The notes below the pieces were generated by a model that worked only from the letters and a program-made list of their open reading frames with translations, searched no databases and was not told where the DNA came from. This document shows positions 35,579-45,142 of a stretch of DNA of 64,000 nucleotides, one piece after another (within the stretch, counting starts at the first letter, position 1; every line of letters begins with the position of its first letter). The stretch lies in contig NZ_FNRY01000001.1 in NCBI RefSeq assembly GCF_900105715.1, positions 124,001 through 188,000 of the forward strand. The letters run 5' to 3'. Made by a program: the position numbers and the translations under genes. The stretch comes from Paramicrobacterium humi. Lineage in GTDB: Bacteria > Actinomycetota > Actinomycetes > Actinomycetales > Microbacteriaceae.

Positions 35579-37216
35579 TCAGCGTTCCGTCGCCGCGCCG
35601 CGCAGCTCGAGCCGGATCTGGTCCGCGTCGAGCACCTCGAGCGCGCTGTTGAGCGACTGCGAGGTGAAGAGCCCGTCCGTGCGCGCGGCAAGAAGCGCCG
35701 CCCGCTGGGCGTCGATGACCTTGAGCGCGTAGCCCGCCGCCGGGAGCCCGTCGCCGTCCGTTCGCGGCACGGTGGACGCCGCCTCGTCGACGAGCTCACG
35801 CAGCCGCCGGCGCTCCTCCGCGGCGTCCGCAGGGTCCTCGACGTGCGGACGGACCCCGCGGATCACGGCGCCGAGCGTGCCGCCCTGCAGCACGAGCGAC
35901 GCGGCCGCGACGACGAACGCGATGAAGATGAGCGTCGAGCGACTCGGCGTGTTCTCGGGCAGCGTTTGCGCCGCCGCGAGCGTCACGACGCCGCGCATGC
36001 CCGCCCACACGACGACGGTTCCCTCGCGCCAGCCGACGGGTCTGCTGAGGAAGAAGTCCAGATCCGCCGACATGCGACGCAGTCGCGCGGTGAAGCGCTC
36101 GAGGGCGCCGGCCGTGCGCGGGCCTCGCGCGCCGCGCGCCGCGATGAAGGCCTCCGCGGCGCCCGGCTCCGCGAGCCGTTGCGTCACCTTGTCGATCTTC
36201 GGTCGCATGCGCTCCTTGCGCTCGGCGCGCCGACGCATGGAGAGCACGAGCGGTCCCACATACGCCGCGCGCACGAGCACGGTGATCACGAGCGCACCGG
36301 CTGTCGTGAGCAGGGCCGGGACGATGCCGCCGTGGTCGTCGACGACGTCTCCGACGACTTTCGTGAGTTCAAGCCCCATGATGAGGAACACGGCGCCCTC
36401 GAGCAGCAGTTCGATCGTGTGCCAGTTCTGCGATTCCGAGAGCCGATGCTGGGGCGAGAGCTTCGCGGCTGCGCCGGCCCCCGTGACGAGCCCGGCGACG
36501 ACAGCCGCTACGAGGCCGGACGCACCCAGCAGCTCCGCCGGCACCGCCGCGATGAACGGGATCGTGAACGAGATTACGGTGTTCACGGTCGAGTCGGTGA
36601 CGCGTGAGCGCACGGCGAGGTTGAGCATGCCAACGATCACGCCGATCACGGAGGCGACGACGACAGAGAACACGAAGCTGCCGACGACGGACCAGAGCGA
36701 GACGGATGCCGCCGCCCCGGCGATTGCCGAACGCAGCAGCACGAGCGCGGTCGCGTCGTTCAGAAGGCTCTCGCCTTCGAGCATCGTCACGACGCGGGGC
36801 GCCACGCCAAGGCGCTTCACGATCGATGTCGCGACAGCATCCGTCGGGCTCACGATGGCGCCGAGCGCGATGGCCCAGGGCAGCGACAGATCGGGAATGA
36901 CCCACCAGAAGAACACGCCGAGCACGAGGGAGCTGAGCACGACGAGAACGACGGAGAGCCCACCGATCGCCGTGAACTCGCGGCGGAAATCCATCGACGG
37001 CATCGACACCGACGCCGAGTACAGCAGCGGCGGCAGCACGCCGGCGAGGATCCACTCGGGTTCGACAACGATCTCCGGCACGGCAGGCACGAGGCTCACG
37101 GCGAAGCCGAGCACGACGAGCAGCAGCGGGTTGGCGACGCCGATCTTGGGCGCGAGCGCGGCGGCGGCCGCGATGACGAGAAGCCCGAGCACGGCGACGA
37201 TGAGGAAAGCGTCCAT
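35579..37216 (-). CDS. Na+/H+ antiporter, CPA1/NhaP type
   Basis: 545 residues. About 12 spans occupy the first 400 residues, with WVIPDLSLPWAIALGAIVSPTDAVATS (acidic transport site) and TMLEGESLLNDATALVL, hallmarks of NhaP/NHE proteins. The cytoplasmic C-terminal part (DPADAAEERRRLRELVDEAA) is helical and charged. ATG 37216 follows GAAGGAGACCCG. It exchanges sodium or another monovalent cation for protons across the membrane. Confidence 0.9.
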   Translation of the reverse strand: MDAFLIVAVLGLLVIAAAAALAPKIGVANPLLLVVLGFAVSLVPAVPEIVVEPEWILAGVLPPLLYSASVSMPSMDFRREFTAIGGLSVVLVVLSSLVLGVFFWWVIPDLSLPWAIALGAIVSPTDAVATSIVKRLGVAPRVVTMLEGESLLNDATALVLLRSAIAGAAASVSLWSVVGSFVFSVVVASVIGVIVGMLNLAVRSRVTDSTVNTVISFTIPFIAAVPAELLGASGLVAAVVAGLVTGAGAAAKLSPQHRLSESQNWHTIELLLEGAVFLIMGLELTKVVGDVVDDHGGIVPALLTTAGALVITVLVRAAYVGPLVLSMRRRAERKERMRPKIDKVTQRLAEPGAAEAFIAARGARGPRTAGALERFTARLRRMSADLDFFLSRPVGWREGTVVVWAGMRGVVTLAAAQTLPENTPSRSTLIFIAFVVAAASLVLQGGTLGAVIRGVRPHVEDPADAAEERRRLRELVDEAASTVPRTDGDGLPAAGYALKVIDAQRAALLAARTDGLFTSQSLNSALEVLDADQIRLELRGAATER

Positions 37217-37255
37217 CGGGTCTCCTTCGGTTCGTCGGGTGGCAGCGCACGAATC

Positions 37256-37285
37256 GGGCGGATGCCGCAGCCGCGGCATCCGCCC
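37256..37285 (-). terminator. Terminator hairpin after the drug-exporter operon
   Basis: A perfect 13-bp stem, GGGCGGATGCCGC and its complement, closes a 4-base loop, 8 bp after the stop of the permease gene. Both arms contain the over-represented GGATGCCG motif. Confidence 0.75.
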
Positions 37286-37293
37286 TCTCATTC

Positions 37294-38109
37294 TTACGCC
37301 TTGCGCATGTAGGCGCGCACCGTGAGCGGCGCGAAGATCGCGACGAGCACCCCCGCCCCGACGAGCGAGATGACCAGGTCGCCGCCGACGACGCCGCCGT
37401 TCGCGAGGTCGCGCACGGCCGTCACGAGGTGCGAGATGGGGTTGACGTTCACGAACCACTGCAGCCAGCCGGGCATGGTGTCGACGGGCACGAACGCGTT
37501 CGAGAGGAACGTGAGCGGGAACAGGATGATCATCGAGATGCCCTGCACGCTCGATGCGGTGCGGGCGATGACGCCGAAGAACGCGAAGATCCAGCTGATC
37601 GCCCACGCGCACGCGATCACGGCGAGGCCCGCGACGATCACGGCGCCGAGGCCGCCCCCAGGGCGCCAGCCCATGATGAATCCCATCACGAACGTGAGCG
37701 TCGTGGCGATGCCGTAGCGCACGGTGTCGGCGAGAAGGGCCCCGGCGAGCGGCGCGATGCGCGCGATGGGCAGCGAGCGGAACCGGTCGAACACGCCCTT
37801 GTCCATGTCCTCCCGCAGTTGCACGCCGGTCACGACGGAGGTCGTGATGACCGTCTGCACGAGGATGCCCGGGATGATGACGGGCAGGTAGCTCTGCACG
37901 TCGCCCGAGATCGCGCCGCCGAAGATGTACGTGAACATGAGCGTGAAGATGATCGGCTGGAAGGTCACGTCGACAAGCTGCTCCGGGGTGCGCTTGATCT
38001 TCAGCAGCCCGCGGTACGCCATGGTGAGCGAATGAGAGACGCTGTCGGCGAGACTGACGTGGTTGGTGAGCTCGCGTCCGAGGCGCGTGTCAAGAGTGGT
38101 GGCGCTCAT
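37294..38109 (-). CDS. ABC-2 type exporter permease (DrrB-like)
   Basis: 271-residue membrane protein with six predicted spans. The region FQPIIFTLMFTYIFGGAISG and the later QGISMIILFPLTFLSNAFVP and NPISHLVTAVRDL are typical of DrrB/ABC-2 transporters. It forms the channel of a drug or lipid exporter with the ATPase encoded just upstream, whose stop overlaps its ATG by 4 bases. The substrate is unknown. Confidence 0.9.
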   Translation of the reverse strand: MSATTLDTRLGRELTNHVSLADSVSHSLTMAYRGLLKIKRTPEQLVDVTFQPIIFTLMFTYIFGGAISGDVQSYLPVIIPGILVQTVITTSVVTGVQLREDMDKGVFDRFRSLPIARIAPLAGALLADTVRYGIATTLTFVMGFIMGWRPGGGLGAVIVAGLAVIACAWAISWIFAFFGVIARTASSVQGISMIILFPLTFLSNAFVPVDTMPGWLQWFVNVNPISHLVTAVRDLANGGVVGGDLVISLVGAGVLVAIFAPLTVRAYMRKA

Positions 38110-39107
38110 GCGAGGCTCCCTTCGAGTTCGGCGTCGGCCTCGTCGGCGGACGCATGTCCGGTGATGGCGAGGAATACCTCGTCGAGGGTGGGCTTCTGCA
38201 CGCTCATCTCGGTCAAGCGGATGCCGCGATCGCGCAGCGACACGAGCAGGTCGGTGACGCGGTCGGCGTCGGCCATGGGTGCGCTGATGCGTGCGGCCTC
38301 GGGCGAGAGCACGCCGTGGCTGCCGAGGATCTCCCGGATCGTGCGCAAGGCGGCATCCGTGTCTGTCGGGTCTTCGAGCCGCAGCTGGAGCGAGGTCGTG
38401 CCGATCTGCGCCTTCAGCTCGTCGGCCGTGCCCTCGGCGACGACGCGTCCGGTGTCGATGACGGCGATGCGGTCGGCCAGCTGGTCTGCCTCGTCGAGGT
38501 ACTGCGTGGTGAGCAGCACGGTCGACCCGTCGGCGACGAGGCGGCGGATGGTGTCCCACATCTGGTTGCGCGTGCGCGGGTCGAGACCGGTCGTCGGCTC
38601 GTCGAGGAAGATGAGGGGCGGTTGGGCGATGAGGCTTGCGGCAAGGTCGAGGCGCCTGCGCATGCCGCCGGAGAACTTCTTGAGCGGGCGCTTGGCGGCA
38701 TCCGTGAGGGAGAACTCCTCGAGGAGTTCGTCGGCCTTGCGCTTGGCCTCGCTGCGGCCGAGGCCGAGCAGGCGGCCGAACAGAACGAGGTTCTCGGTGG
38801 CGCTCAGGGTCTCGTCGACGGAGGCGTACTGCCCGGTCACGCCGATGAGCTGGCGCACGATGCCGGCGTCGCGCTGCACGTCGTATCCGAAGATTCTCGC
38901 GTCGCCGGCGTCGGGGCGCAGAAGTGTCGCGAGCATGCTGATTGTCGTGGTCTTTCCTGCGCCGTTCGGTCCGAGCACGCCGTACACGGTGCCGGTGCGG
39001 ACGGTGAGGTCGACGCCGTCGACGGCGCGGTTGGCTCCGAAGGTCTTGACGAGGCCACGAGCCTCAACGGCAAGCTCGCCGCGAGGCGAGAATGCTGCAG
39101 GTGTCAT
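38106..39107 (-). CDS. ABC exporter ATP-binding protein (DrrA-like)
   Basis: 333 residues. Walker A GPNGAGKTTTISML, Q-loop GVTGQYASVDETLSATENL, signature FSGGMRRRLDLAASLI, Walker B LIFLDEPTTGLDPRTR, and the DrrA-type C-terminal regulatory domain (PTLDEVFLAITGHA, the GATE-like motif of this family). ATG 39107 follows GAAAGGAACCCCTT. It powers efflux with the downstream permease. Three 11-bp-spaced repeats upstream suggest a specific regulator. Confidence 0.93.
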   Translation of the reverse strand: MTPAAFSPRGELAVEARGLVKTFGANRAVDGVDLTVRTGTVYGVLGPNGAGKTTTISMLATLLRPDAGDARIFGYDVQRDAGIVRQLIGVTGQYASVDETLSATENLVLFGRLLGLGRSEAKRKADELLEEFSLTDAAKRPLKKFSGGMRRRLDLAASLIAQPPLIFLDEPTTGLDPRTRNQMWDTIRRLVADGSTVLLTTQYLDEADQLADRIAVIDTGRVVAEGTADELKAQIGTTSLQLRLEDPTDTDAALRTIREILGSHGVLSPEAARISAPMADADRVTDLLVSLRDRGIRLTEMSVQKPTLDEVFLAITGHASADEADAELEGSLA

Positions 39108-39148
39108 AAGGGGTTCCTTTCGATGTGATCCCATCGTGGAACCCGCCC

Positions 39149-39198
39149 CTTACACGGCACTTGCACGTCGCTTACACGCTCGGAAGCGGCTGTAAGCG
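39149..39198 (-). promoter_or_regulatory. Three direct repeats with 11-bp period, plus one inverted copy, before the drrA-like gene
   Basis: CTTACACG (39149), CTTGCACG (39160) and CTTACACG (39171) recur at exactly 11-bp steps, one helical turn. On the gene strand they read CGTGTAAG, CGTGCAAG, CGTGTAAG. The third overlaps an 8-bp inverted repeat, CGCTTACA (39169-39176) with TGTAAGCG (39191-39198). This is a likely regulator landing site 40-90 bp upstream of the start codon. The regulator is unknown. Confidence 0.6.
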
Positions 39199-39403
39199 TG
39201 CGATGGGGATTCTCGAATTCGGCGCTTGTTTGGCGCTCGAGATCTTTGATTGGCTGTTTTGCGAGCAGGCCGAATTCTCAAGTGGGCGCGCCGAAGCGTC
39301 ACCGGCGCCCAACTCGCTCGAGCGTGCGCCCACGTGGGCGTCGTGTCCGCCGCTGACAGTTCGTTTTCAGCGGGGCAGCATCGTCACTGACCCTGTCGCG
39401 GCC

Positions 39404-40840
39404 TCAGAACTGCGGATCTTCCGGGTAATTCTTGGGTTCCGTGTCGTCGGCCCATCTCTCGTCGGGGTCGGGTTCCGCGTTCTCGAACTCGTCATCGTCG
39501 ATGTCGGGTTCGAGGTCCGGTTCGGAAGGCTCGGTGTCCTCATCGAGGGCTTGGAATCCGACATTCGTGGATCGTCGGATTCGGTACCGTCTCCCGAGAG
39601 GTGAGGTCCAGATGATGGCCCCATCCTCAGCTCGTTCGACCTGCCAGGTACTGGTGTGCTTCAGCACGTGGTGGCGTTTGCACTCACTCGCCAGGTTGTC
39701 GAGATCGGTGTGCCCACCGTCTTGCCATGCCACGAGGTGATCGATGTCGCACTGTCTCGCGGACCGGTTGCAGCCGGGGAATTGACAGGTCTGGTCTCTG
39801 ACTTCGATCGCTTTCCGCAGATCCGCCGGAACCGCGTACCGGTCGCGGCCGACGGAGAGGATGGCTCCGGTTTCCGGGTTCGTCAGCAGCCGGGTGAAGC
39901 TCGGCGCCTGTGCTGCGAGCCGGCGGGCGGTCTCTGGGTTGATCGGCCCGTACCCGTCCAACTGCGCCGGTTCCTCCGAGTGACCCAGCAGCGTCATCAC
40001 AGGAACGGTAACGTGCACGGTCGGGCGGATCGCCCCGGTCCGACCGGTGAACGTCGACTGCCCGTCACCGTTGCTCTCGCCGCCGGTGCCGGTGGTGAGT
40101 CCCAGCATGGCGGCGTCGGTGAGCACGTCGGCGGTGAGCTGCCCGATCGTGCGCTCGTCTCCGGTCTTGCGGAGGCTCTTCGCGGTGGTGTGGCAGGCGT
40201 TGTAGATGCTCTGGGTCACCTCGACCGGGGCATACAACGCGAGCCAGCCCATTCCGTCGGGAGCGTTCCAGTGCTCCACCCGCCGATCCTCCGCTGCCGC
40301 CTCGTGGCGTTCAACACTGGTCTCCGGGTGCAGACTCTCGCGCAGGGCGAGGGCCTTCTGTTTGAACTCCGGCGGCGTCGACGTTCTCGCCAAGTCGAGG
40401 GCGACCTGCTCGAACTCCGCCCGGTCCTCCGGGTGCAGCCCAGTGGCGTGATCGATCAGCGTCCGGGCGTGCTGAACCGAAATCGCCCCCTCAGCGAGCG
40501 CTTCGAGCGTGGCGGGCAGTTCCCGGGTAAGGGTCTCGGCCTGGGCGATCAGCGAGTCGACCATCCGCTCCGACACACGCATCTTCGTCGCCAGCACCGG
40601 AGACAGCGCCCGCCGCACCACCTCCTGCGTCTTCGAGGTGTCCGTCTCCGAGGCCACGAACATGTCCCGGTTCGCCAGGGCATGATCGACGAGATCGGAC
40701 AGCATCATCGACACTTGGGCGTTCACCACGGCCAGCAGCTGATACTGTTCGGAAATCTCTTCGACCATCAGGTCGAGTTTGCCGATCCTCGAATCGGGAT
40801 TGTCGGGCGGGGGTTTCTCATCATCGTTGATTGGTACCAT
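39404..40840 (-). CDS. DUF222 and HNH-endonuclease domain protein (13E12 type)
   Basis: 478 residues. The N-terminal two thirds are DUF222 (AETLTRELPATLEALAEGAI, RTLIDHATGLHPEDRAEF). The C-terminal HNH motif is CQFPGCNRSARQCDIDHLVAW followed by DNLASECKRHHVLKH. A very acidic tail of about 50 residues (Glu/Asp/Pro-rich) ends the protein. These genes are multicopy and often near mobile DNA in actinobacteria; their role is not settled. ATG 40840 stands alone with no operon partner. Confidence 0.88.
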   Translation of the reverse strand: MVPINDDEKPPPDNPDSRIGKLDLMVEEISEQYQLLAVVNAQVSMMLSDLVDHALANRDMFVASETDTSKTQEVVRRALSPVLATKMRVSERMVDSLIAQAETLTRELPATLEALAEGAISVQHARTLIDHATGLHPEDRAEFEQVALDLARTSTPPEFKQKALALRESLHPETSVERHEAAAEDRRVEHWNAPDGMGWLALYAPVEVTQSIYNACHTTAKSLRKTGDERTIGQLTADVLTDAAMLGLTTGTGGESNGDGQSTFTGRTGAIRPTVHVTVPVMTLLGHSEEPAQLDGYGPINPETARRLAAQAPSFTRLLTNPETGAILSVGRDRYAVPADLRKAIEVRDQTCQFPGCNRSARQCDIDHLVAWQDGGHTDLDNLASECKRHHVLKHTSTWQVERAEDGAIIWTSPLGRRYRIRRSTNVGFQALDEDTEPSEPDLEPDIDDDEFENAEPDPDERWADDTEPKNYPEDPQF

Positions 40841-40978
40841 GCGTGTAGTGTTCCACCACCCACTGACATTGGGTCGAACACATCTACGAATCTAAGCAAC
40901 TCCGAGGGAGCCCGCCCTGTGGGCGAGAAGTGAGGTCGAAATGGCCCGAATCGGATGCGGAAATCGACGTGAGAGAAC

Positions 40979-41011
40979 AACGGCCGGCATCCGTTCGGGA
41001 TGCCGGCCGTT
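40979..41011 (-). terminator. Terminator hairpin after the short-chain dehydrogenase gene
   Basis: A perfect 14-bp stem (arms 40979-40992 and 40998-41011) with loop GTTCG lies 14 bp after the dehydrogenase stop. Both arms carry the over-represented CGGCATCC/GGATGCCG motif. Confidence 0.8.
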
Positions 41012-41025
41012 CGATGCGGTGGCGG

Positions 41026-41781
41026 TTAGACGGTCGTGTAGCCGCCATCGATCAGGTAGTAGCCACCCGTGACGAAGGACGCATCATCCGAGAGCAGGAA
41101 GCGCACGACGTGAGCGACTTCCTCCGGTCGACCCAGACGGCCGAGCGGGTGCTTGCTTTCGAGCGCCGTGCGGATATCCTCGCTCAGGCTGCTGCGCACG
41201 AGGGGCGTGTCGATGTAGCCGGGGCCGACCGCGTTGATGCGCAGCCCCTGGGCGCCGTACTCGGCTGCGGCGTTCTTCGTGATGCCGACGACGCCGTGCT
41301 TCGCGGCGGTGTAGGCGCCGTTCCCGATCGCCGCGACGGTGCCGTGAATCGACGCCATGTTCACGATCGCAGAGGACTCGGCGCCCGCCTTCAGCATTGC
41401 CGGGATCTGGTAGCGCATGCCGTAGAGCACGCCGTTGAGGTTGATGTCGATGACGCGGTCCCAGTCCTCGAGGTCGGTCTCCCCCGCCGGCGCTTGCTTG
41501 CCTCCGATGCCCGCGTTGTTCACCGCGTAGTTCAGAGCGCCGTACGTGTCGATCGCGAACTGCACGGCCTTCTCGGAGTCTTCCTTCTTCGCCGTGTTCT
41601 GCTCGAACGCGGAGGCGGTGCCGCCGGCGTCCGTGATCTCCTGCACGACGCGCTTGGCCGCGTCGAGGTTGATGTCGGTGACGACGACCTTCGCGCCGAG
41701 CGAAGCGAGCTCCTTGCTGATAGCCTCGCCGAGACCCGATCCGCCGCCCGTGACGAGCGCAACTCTGCCTTCAAATGACGT
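41026..41781 (-). CDS. Short-chain dehydrogenase/reductase, apparently starting at ACG
   Basis: About 251 residues of the classical SDR family: cofactor motif RVALVTGGGSGLGEAIS, NNAGIGG, the catalytic Ser-Tyr-Lys in VNMASIHGTVAAIGNGAYTAAKHGV, and the C-terminal DDASFVTGGYYLIDGGYT. Reading back from the glycine motif there is no ATG, GTG or TTG before an in-frame stop; the codon at the family start position is ACG (SFEGRVALV follows), with AAGGCAAGG 6 bases before it. The first standard start (GTG 41646) would remove the cofactor motif. It is either a rare ACG start or a start-codon mutation. The substrate is unknown. Confidence 0.75.
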   Translation of the reverse strand, partial: TSFEGRVALVTGGGSGLGEAISKELASLGAKVVVTDINLDAAKRVVQEITDAGGTASAFEQNTAKKEDSEKAVQFAIDTYGALNYAVNNAGIGGKQAPAGETDLEDWDRVIDINLNGVLYGMRYQIPAMLKAGAESSAIVNMASIHGTVAAIGNGAYTAAKHGVVGITKNAAAEYGAQGLRINAVGPGYIDTPLVRSSLSEDIRTALESKHPLGRLGRPEEVAHVVRFLLSDDASFVTGGYYLIDGGYTTV

Positions 41782-41976
41782 GCCGAACCTTGCCTTTCTC
41801 TCCGATCTCGTTGGACGAATGGCTTCGTGGAGGGCGTCTGAGCCGCCGACAAGATCGCCGTGCCCTCACCTCCAACGTTAGTCATCAAACGCTGAATAAC
41901 CAGGGGGTTTCCGGCACGCGGCATCCGCCCCGAGCGAACGAGAGCGTACCCTTGAAGCGTCGCTGCAAGGAGGAGC

Positions 41977-43332
41977 ATGTACGTCTCGGCCTTCGACCTG
42001 TTCTCAATCGGCATCGGACCGTCAAGTTCGCACACCGTGGGCCCGATGCGCGCCGCCCTCGACTTCGCCAGGGTCCTCGAGACCGCGGGAGCTCTCCCCC
42101 GCGTGCGCCGCATCGGCTGCACGCTCTACGGCTCGCTCGGCTCGACGGGGCTCGGCCATGGCACGCCCGACGCCGTCGTCGCCGGCTTGCAGGGGCTCGA
42201 GCCCACGACGTGCGACCCCGATGAGGTCAGGGGCGCATGGGATGCCGCGTCCGGCGCGCGCCGGATCGCGCTGCTCGGTCGGCACGCCGTGGACTTCGAG
42301 CGCGACGACGTCGCCCTCGAGCCGCGCACGAGGCTGCAGCATCCGAATGCCCTGACGCTCGCCGCGTGGACCGCTGGGCCCGTGCCGGCCGTCGAGCACA
42401 CGTACTTCTCGGTGGGCGGCGGGTTCATCCAGCGCGAGGGCGACGAGGCGGCCGCTGAGGAGGCGGCAGTTCCGCTCGGCTACCGCGATGCGGCGGAGCT
42501 GCTCGCGATCTGCGATGCGCGCGGGCTCACGATCGATCAGGTCGCGCGCGTCAACGAGGAGGCGCTGCGGCCGGCCGGCGAGGTCGATGCGGAGCTCGAT
42601 CGCATCTGGGCGGTCATGGACGACTGCATCTCGGCGGGGCTCTCGGCCGACGGCATCCTGCCCGGCGTGCTCAAAGTGCCGCGCCGGGCCGCCCGCGTCC
42701 GCGCGAGGCTCGAGAACGCGGAGGGCGATGACGGCCGTTCCCTGCCCGGCGAATGGCTGCTCGCCTTCGCCCTCGCGGTGAACGAGCAGAACGCGGCGGG
42801 CGGGCGCGTCGTGACGGCGCCGACGAACGGCGCGGCGGGCATCATCCCCGCGGTCGGCGCGTACTACCGGCGTTTCATCGGCGGCGCCTCGGCGAGCGGC
42901 ATCCGTCGCTATCTGCTCACGGCGGCGGCGATCGGGTCCCTGTTCACGGCGAACGCGTCGATCTCGGGCGCGGTCGGCGGCTGCCAGGCGGAGGTCGGCT
43001 CGGCGTGCGCGATGGCCGCGGGCGGGCTGTGCGCCGTGCTCGGCGGCACGCCGCACCAGGTCGAGAACGCGGCGGAGATCGCGATGGAGCACCACCTCGG
43101 CCTCACGTGCGATCCCGTCGCGGGACTCGTGCAGGTGCCGTGCATCGAGCGCAACGCGATCGCGTCGTCGACCGCGGTGACGGCGGCGCGGCTGTCGCTC
43201 AACGGCGACGGCACGCACCTCGTCTCGCTCGACACGGTGATCGAGACGATGCGGCAGACGGGCATCGACATGTCGACGAAGTACAAGGAGACGAGCGAGG
43301 GCGGCCTCGCCGTCAACGTCATCGAGTGCTGA
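41977..43332 (+). CDS. sdaA: L-serine ammonia-lyase, single-chain iron-sulfur type
   Basis: 451 residues. It converts L-serine to pyruvate and ammonia. The beta domain starts FSIGIGPSSSHTVGPMRAA; the alpha domain has TAPTNGAAGIIPAVG and the [4Fe-4S] cysteines in GGCQAEVGSACAMAAGG and LTCDPVAGLVQVPCIERN. ATG 41977 follows AAGGAGGAGC. It ends one base before the stop of the convergent yyaL gene. Confidence 0.95.
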   Translation: MYVSAFDLFSIGIGPSSSHTVGPMRAALDFARVLETAGALPRVRRIGCTLYGSLGSTGLGHGTPDAVVAGLQGLEPTTCDPDEVRGAWDAASGARRIALLGRHAVDFERDDVALEPRTRLQHPNALTLAAWTAGPVPAVEHTYFSVGGGFIQREGDEAAAEEAAVPLGYRDAAELLAICDARGLTIDQVARVNEEALRPAGEVDAELDRIWAVMDDCISAGLSADGILPGVLKVPRRAARVRARLENAEGDDGRSLPGEWLLAFALAVNEQNAAGGRVVTAPTNGAAGIIPAVGAYYRRFIGGASASGIRRYLLTAAAIGSLFTANASISGAVGGCQAEVGSACAMAAGGLCAVLGGTPHQVENAAEIAMEHHLGLTCDPVAGLVQVPCIERNAIASSTAVTAARLSLNGDGTHLVSLDTVIETMRQTGIDMSTKYKETSEGGLAVNVIEC

Positions 43333-45138
43333 TCAGCCCGCGAGAGTCTCGGGCAGGCGGCAGGTGAAGTCGGCGCAGTCGTACAGCGTGGGTTCGCCGT
43401 CGACGGCGGTGCGCCCCTCGAGCAGGTCGATGCCGGATGCCGCGAGCTGCCGCGCGGCCGATTCGCGCACCACGAGAACGAGGTCCGCGGGGGTGCGGCG
43501 CACGCGTTCCGGAACGGCGCCGTCGGCGGCATCCGGGAGCACGACCACCAGCTGCCGGGCCGGGGAGGCGAGGCGCGTGAGCTCCTCGAGCAGCGCCCCG
43601 AAGGCGACGGGGTTCTGCAGCGCCCGCTCGGCGAACGGGGCGAGGGCGCGCTCCGCGTGCTCGCGGAGGGCGGCGTCGCCGGTCAGCAGGTACAGTCGGC
43701 GCGCGGCGCGGGCGCTCGCGCTGAGTCCCGACGGATAGGCGCCCTCGCTCGGGTCGCCCTCGAGCACGAGGCCGCGGCTTGCGAGAACAGGGTCGGCCGC
43801 GGGCTCCGCGAAGCCGGCATCCGTCATCACGCTCTGCAGAAGCCGCCGGACGACGCGGACGTAGGGCTCGTCGCCGGTCGCGCAGCCGAGCTCGAGGAGC
43901 CCGCCCGCGAGCATGCCGTAGTCCTCGAGCGCCGCGGCCGCGTCCGACCGCGCCTCGGCCGTCGAGGCGCGCAGCAGCGTGCCGTCGCCCCTGAGGTGGT
44001 TCTCGAGCAGGTAGTCAGCGGCCCAGCGCGCCGCGTCGATCCAGTGCGGCTGCGCGAACGCCGTTCCCGCGCGGGCGAGCGCCTCGATCGCCAGGCCGTT
44101 CCACCCGGTCAGCACCTTCTCGTCGAGCGGCGGCGGCTCGACGTCAGTGCGATCGGCGGCGAGGTAGTAGCCGCCCTCGGTGCGGACGCCGTCGACGAGG
44201 CTCTCGGAGTCCTGCCCGCTCGCGAAGCCGCCGCCGGGCAGCTGCAGCACCTCGAGCAGGAACGAGGCGATGCCCGCCGCGACCTCGGCGGCCTCATCCG
44301 CGCCGTCCTGCCAGGCCCGCGTGTAGGCGGACAGCAGCAGCGCGTTGTCGTACAGCATCCGCTCGTAGTGGGGCTCGGACCAGTCGCGCTGCGTGGCGTA
44401 GCGGAAGAAGCCGCCCTCGATCGTGTCGCGCAGCGGCGAGCGCGCCATCGCGAGCAGGGTGCGCGTCGCGAGCTCGCCGCGGTCGATCGCCTGCAGGAAG
44501 CCGAGCGCGGGTGCGACGGGGAACTTCGGCGCCGCCCCGAAGCCGCCGAACGCGGCGTCCTCGTGCCGGGCGAGGGCGTCGGCGGATGCCGCGAGCTGCT
44601 CGCGGCCGGGAAGCGGGGTGTCCGCGAGCGCGGCCTGCCCCGCGGAGCGCACCGCCTCGCCGATCGCGGCCGCGCTGCCGCGCACCTCGTCGCGACGGTT
44701 CCGCCAGGCGTCGACGACGGCCTCGAGCACCTGCCGAAAGGAGGGCCGGCCCGCGACCGGCTGCGGCGGGAAGTAGGTTCCGGCGAAGAAGGCGGCGCCG
44801 TCCGCCGTGGCGAAGACGCTGAGCGGCCAGCCGAGGCCTTGCGTGAACGCGGCGGCCTGCGCCATGTAGCTCGCGTCGACGCCCGGGTGCTCCTCGCGGT
44901 CGACCTTGACGCTCACGAAGTTGGCATCGAGGTAGCCGGCGAGCTCGGGGTCGCTGAACGATTCCCGAGCCATGACGTGGCACCAGTGGCAGGTGGCGTA
45001 GCCGATCGAGACGAACACGGGCACGTCGCGTTCGGTCGCCTCGGCGAAGGCCTCCTCACCCCACTCGTGCCAGTCGACGGGATTGGCCGCGTGGGCGCGC
45101 AGGTAGGGGCTCATCGCTCCGGCGAGACGATTCGGCAT
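43333..45138 (-). CDS. YyaL/spermatogenesis-associated-20-like protein with thioredoxin domain
   Basis: 601 residues. The N-terminal thioredoxin-like domain (DUF255) reads [16 protein letters not shown] with the CxxC motif near residue 50, then [16 protein letters not shown]. The rest is an (alpha/alpha)6 glycosidase-like fold ([16 protein letters not shown]). The in vivo function of the family is not settled. The length is somewhat shorter than the usual 650-700 residues. Four bases separate it from the esterase gene upstream, so co-transcription is likely. Confidence 0.9.
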   Translation of the reverse strand: MPNRLAGAMSPYLRAHAANPVDWHEWGEEAFAEATERDVPVFVSIGYATCHWCHVMARESFSDPELAGYLDANFVSVKVDREEHPGVDASYMAQAAAFTQGLGWPLSVFATADGAAFFAGTYFPPQPVAGRPSFRQVLEAVVDAWRNRRDEVRGSAAAIGEAVRSAGQAALADTPLPGREQLAASADALARHEDAAFGGFGAAPKFPVAPALGFLQAIDRGELATRTLLAMARSPLRDTIEGGFFRYATQRDWSEPHYERMLYDNALLLSAYTRAWQDGADEAAEVAAGIASFLLEVLQLPGGGFASGQDSESLVDGVRTEGGYYLAADRTDVEPPPLDEKVLTGWNGLAIEALARAGTAFAQPHWIDAARWAADYLLENHLRGDGTLLRASTAEARSDAAAALEDYGMLAGGLLELGCATGDEPYVRVVRRLLQSVMTDAGFAEPAADPVLASRGLVLEGDPSEGAYPSGLSASARAARRLYLLTGDAALREHAERALAPFAERALQNPVAFGALLEELTRLASPARQLVVVLPDAADGAVPERVRRTPADLVLVVRESAARQLAASGIDLLEGRTAVDGEPTLYDCADFTCRLPETLAG

Positions 45139-45142
45139 GCCT

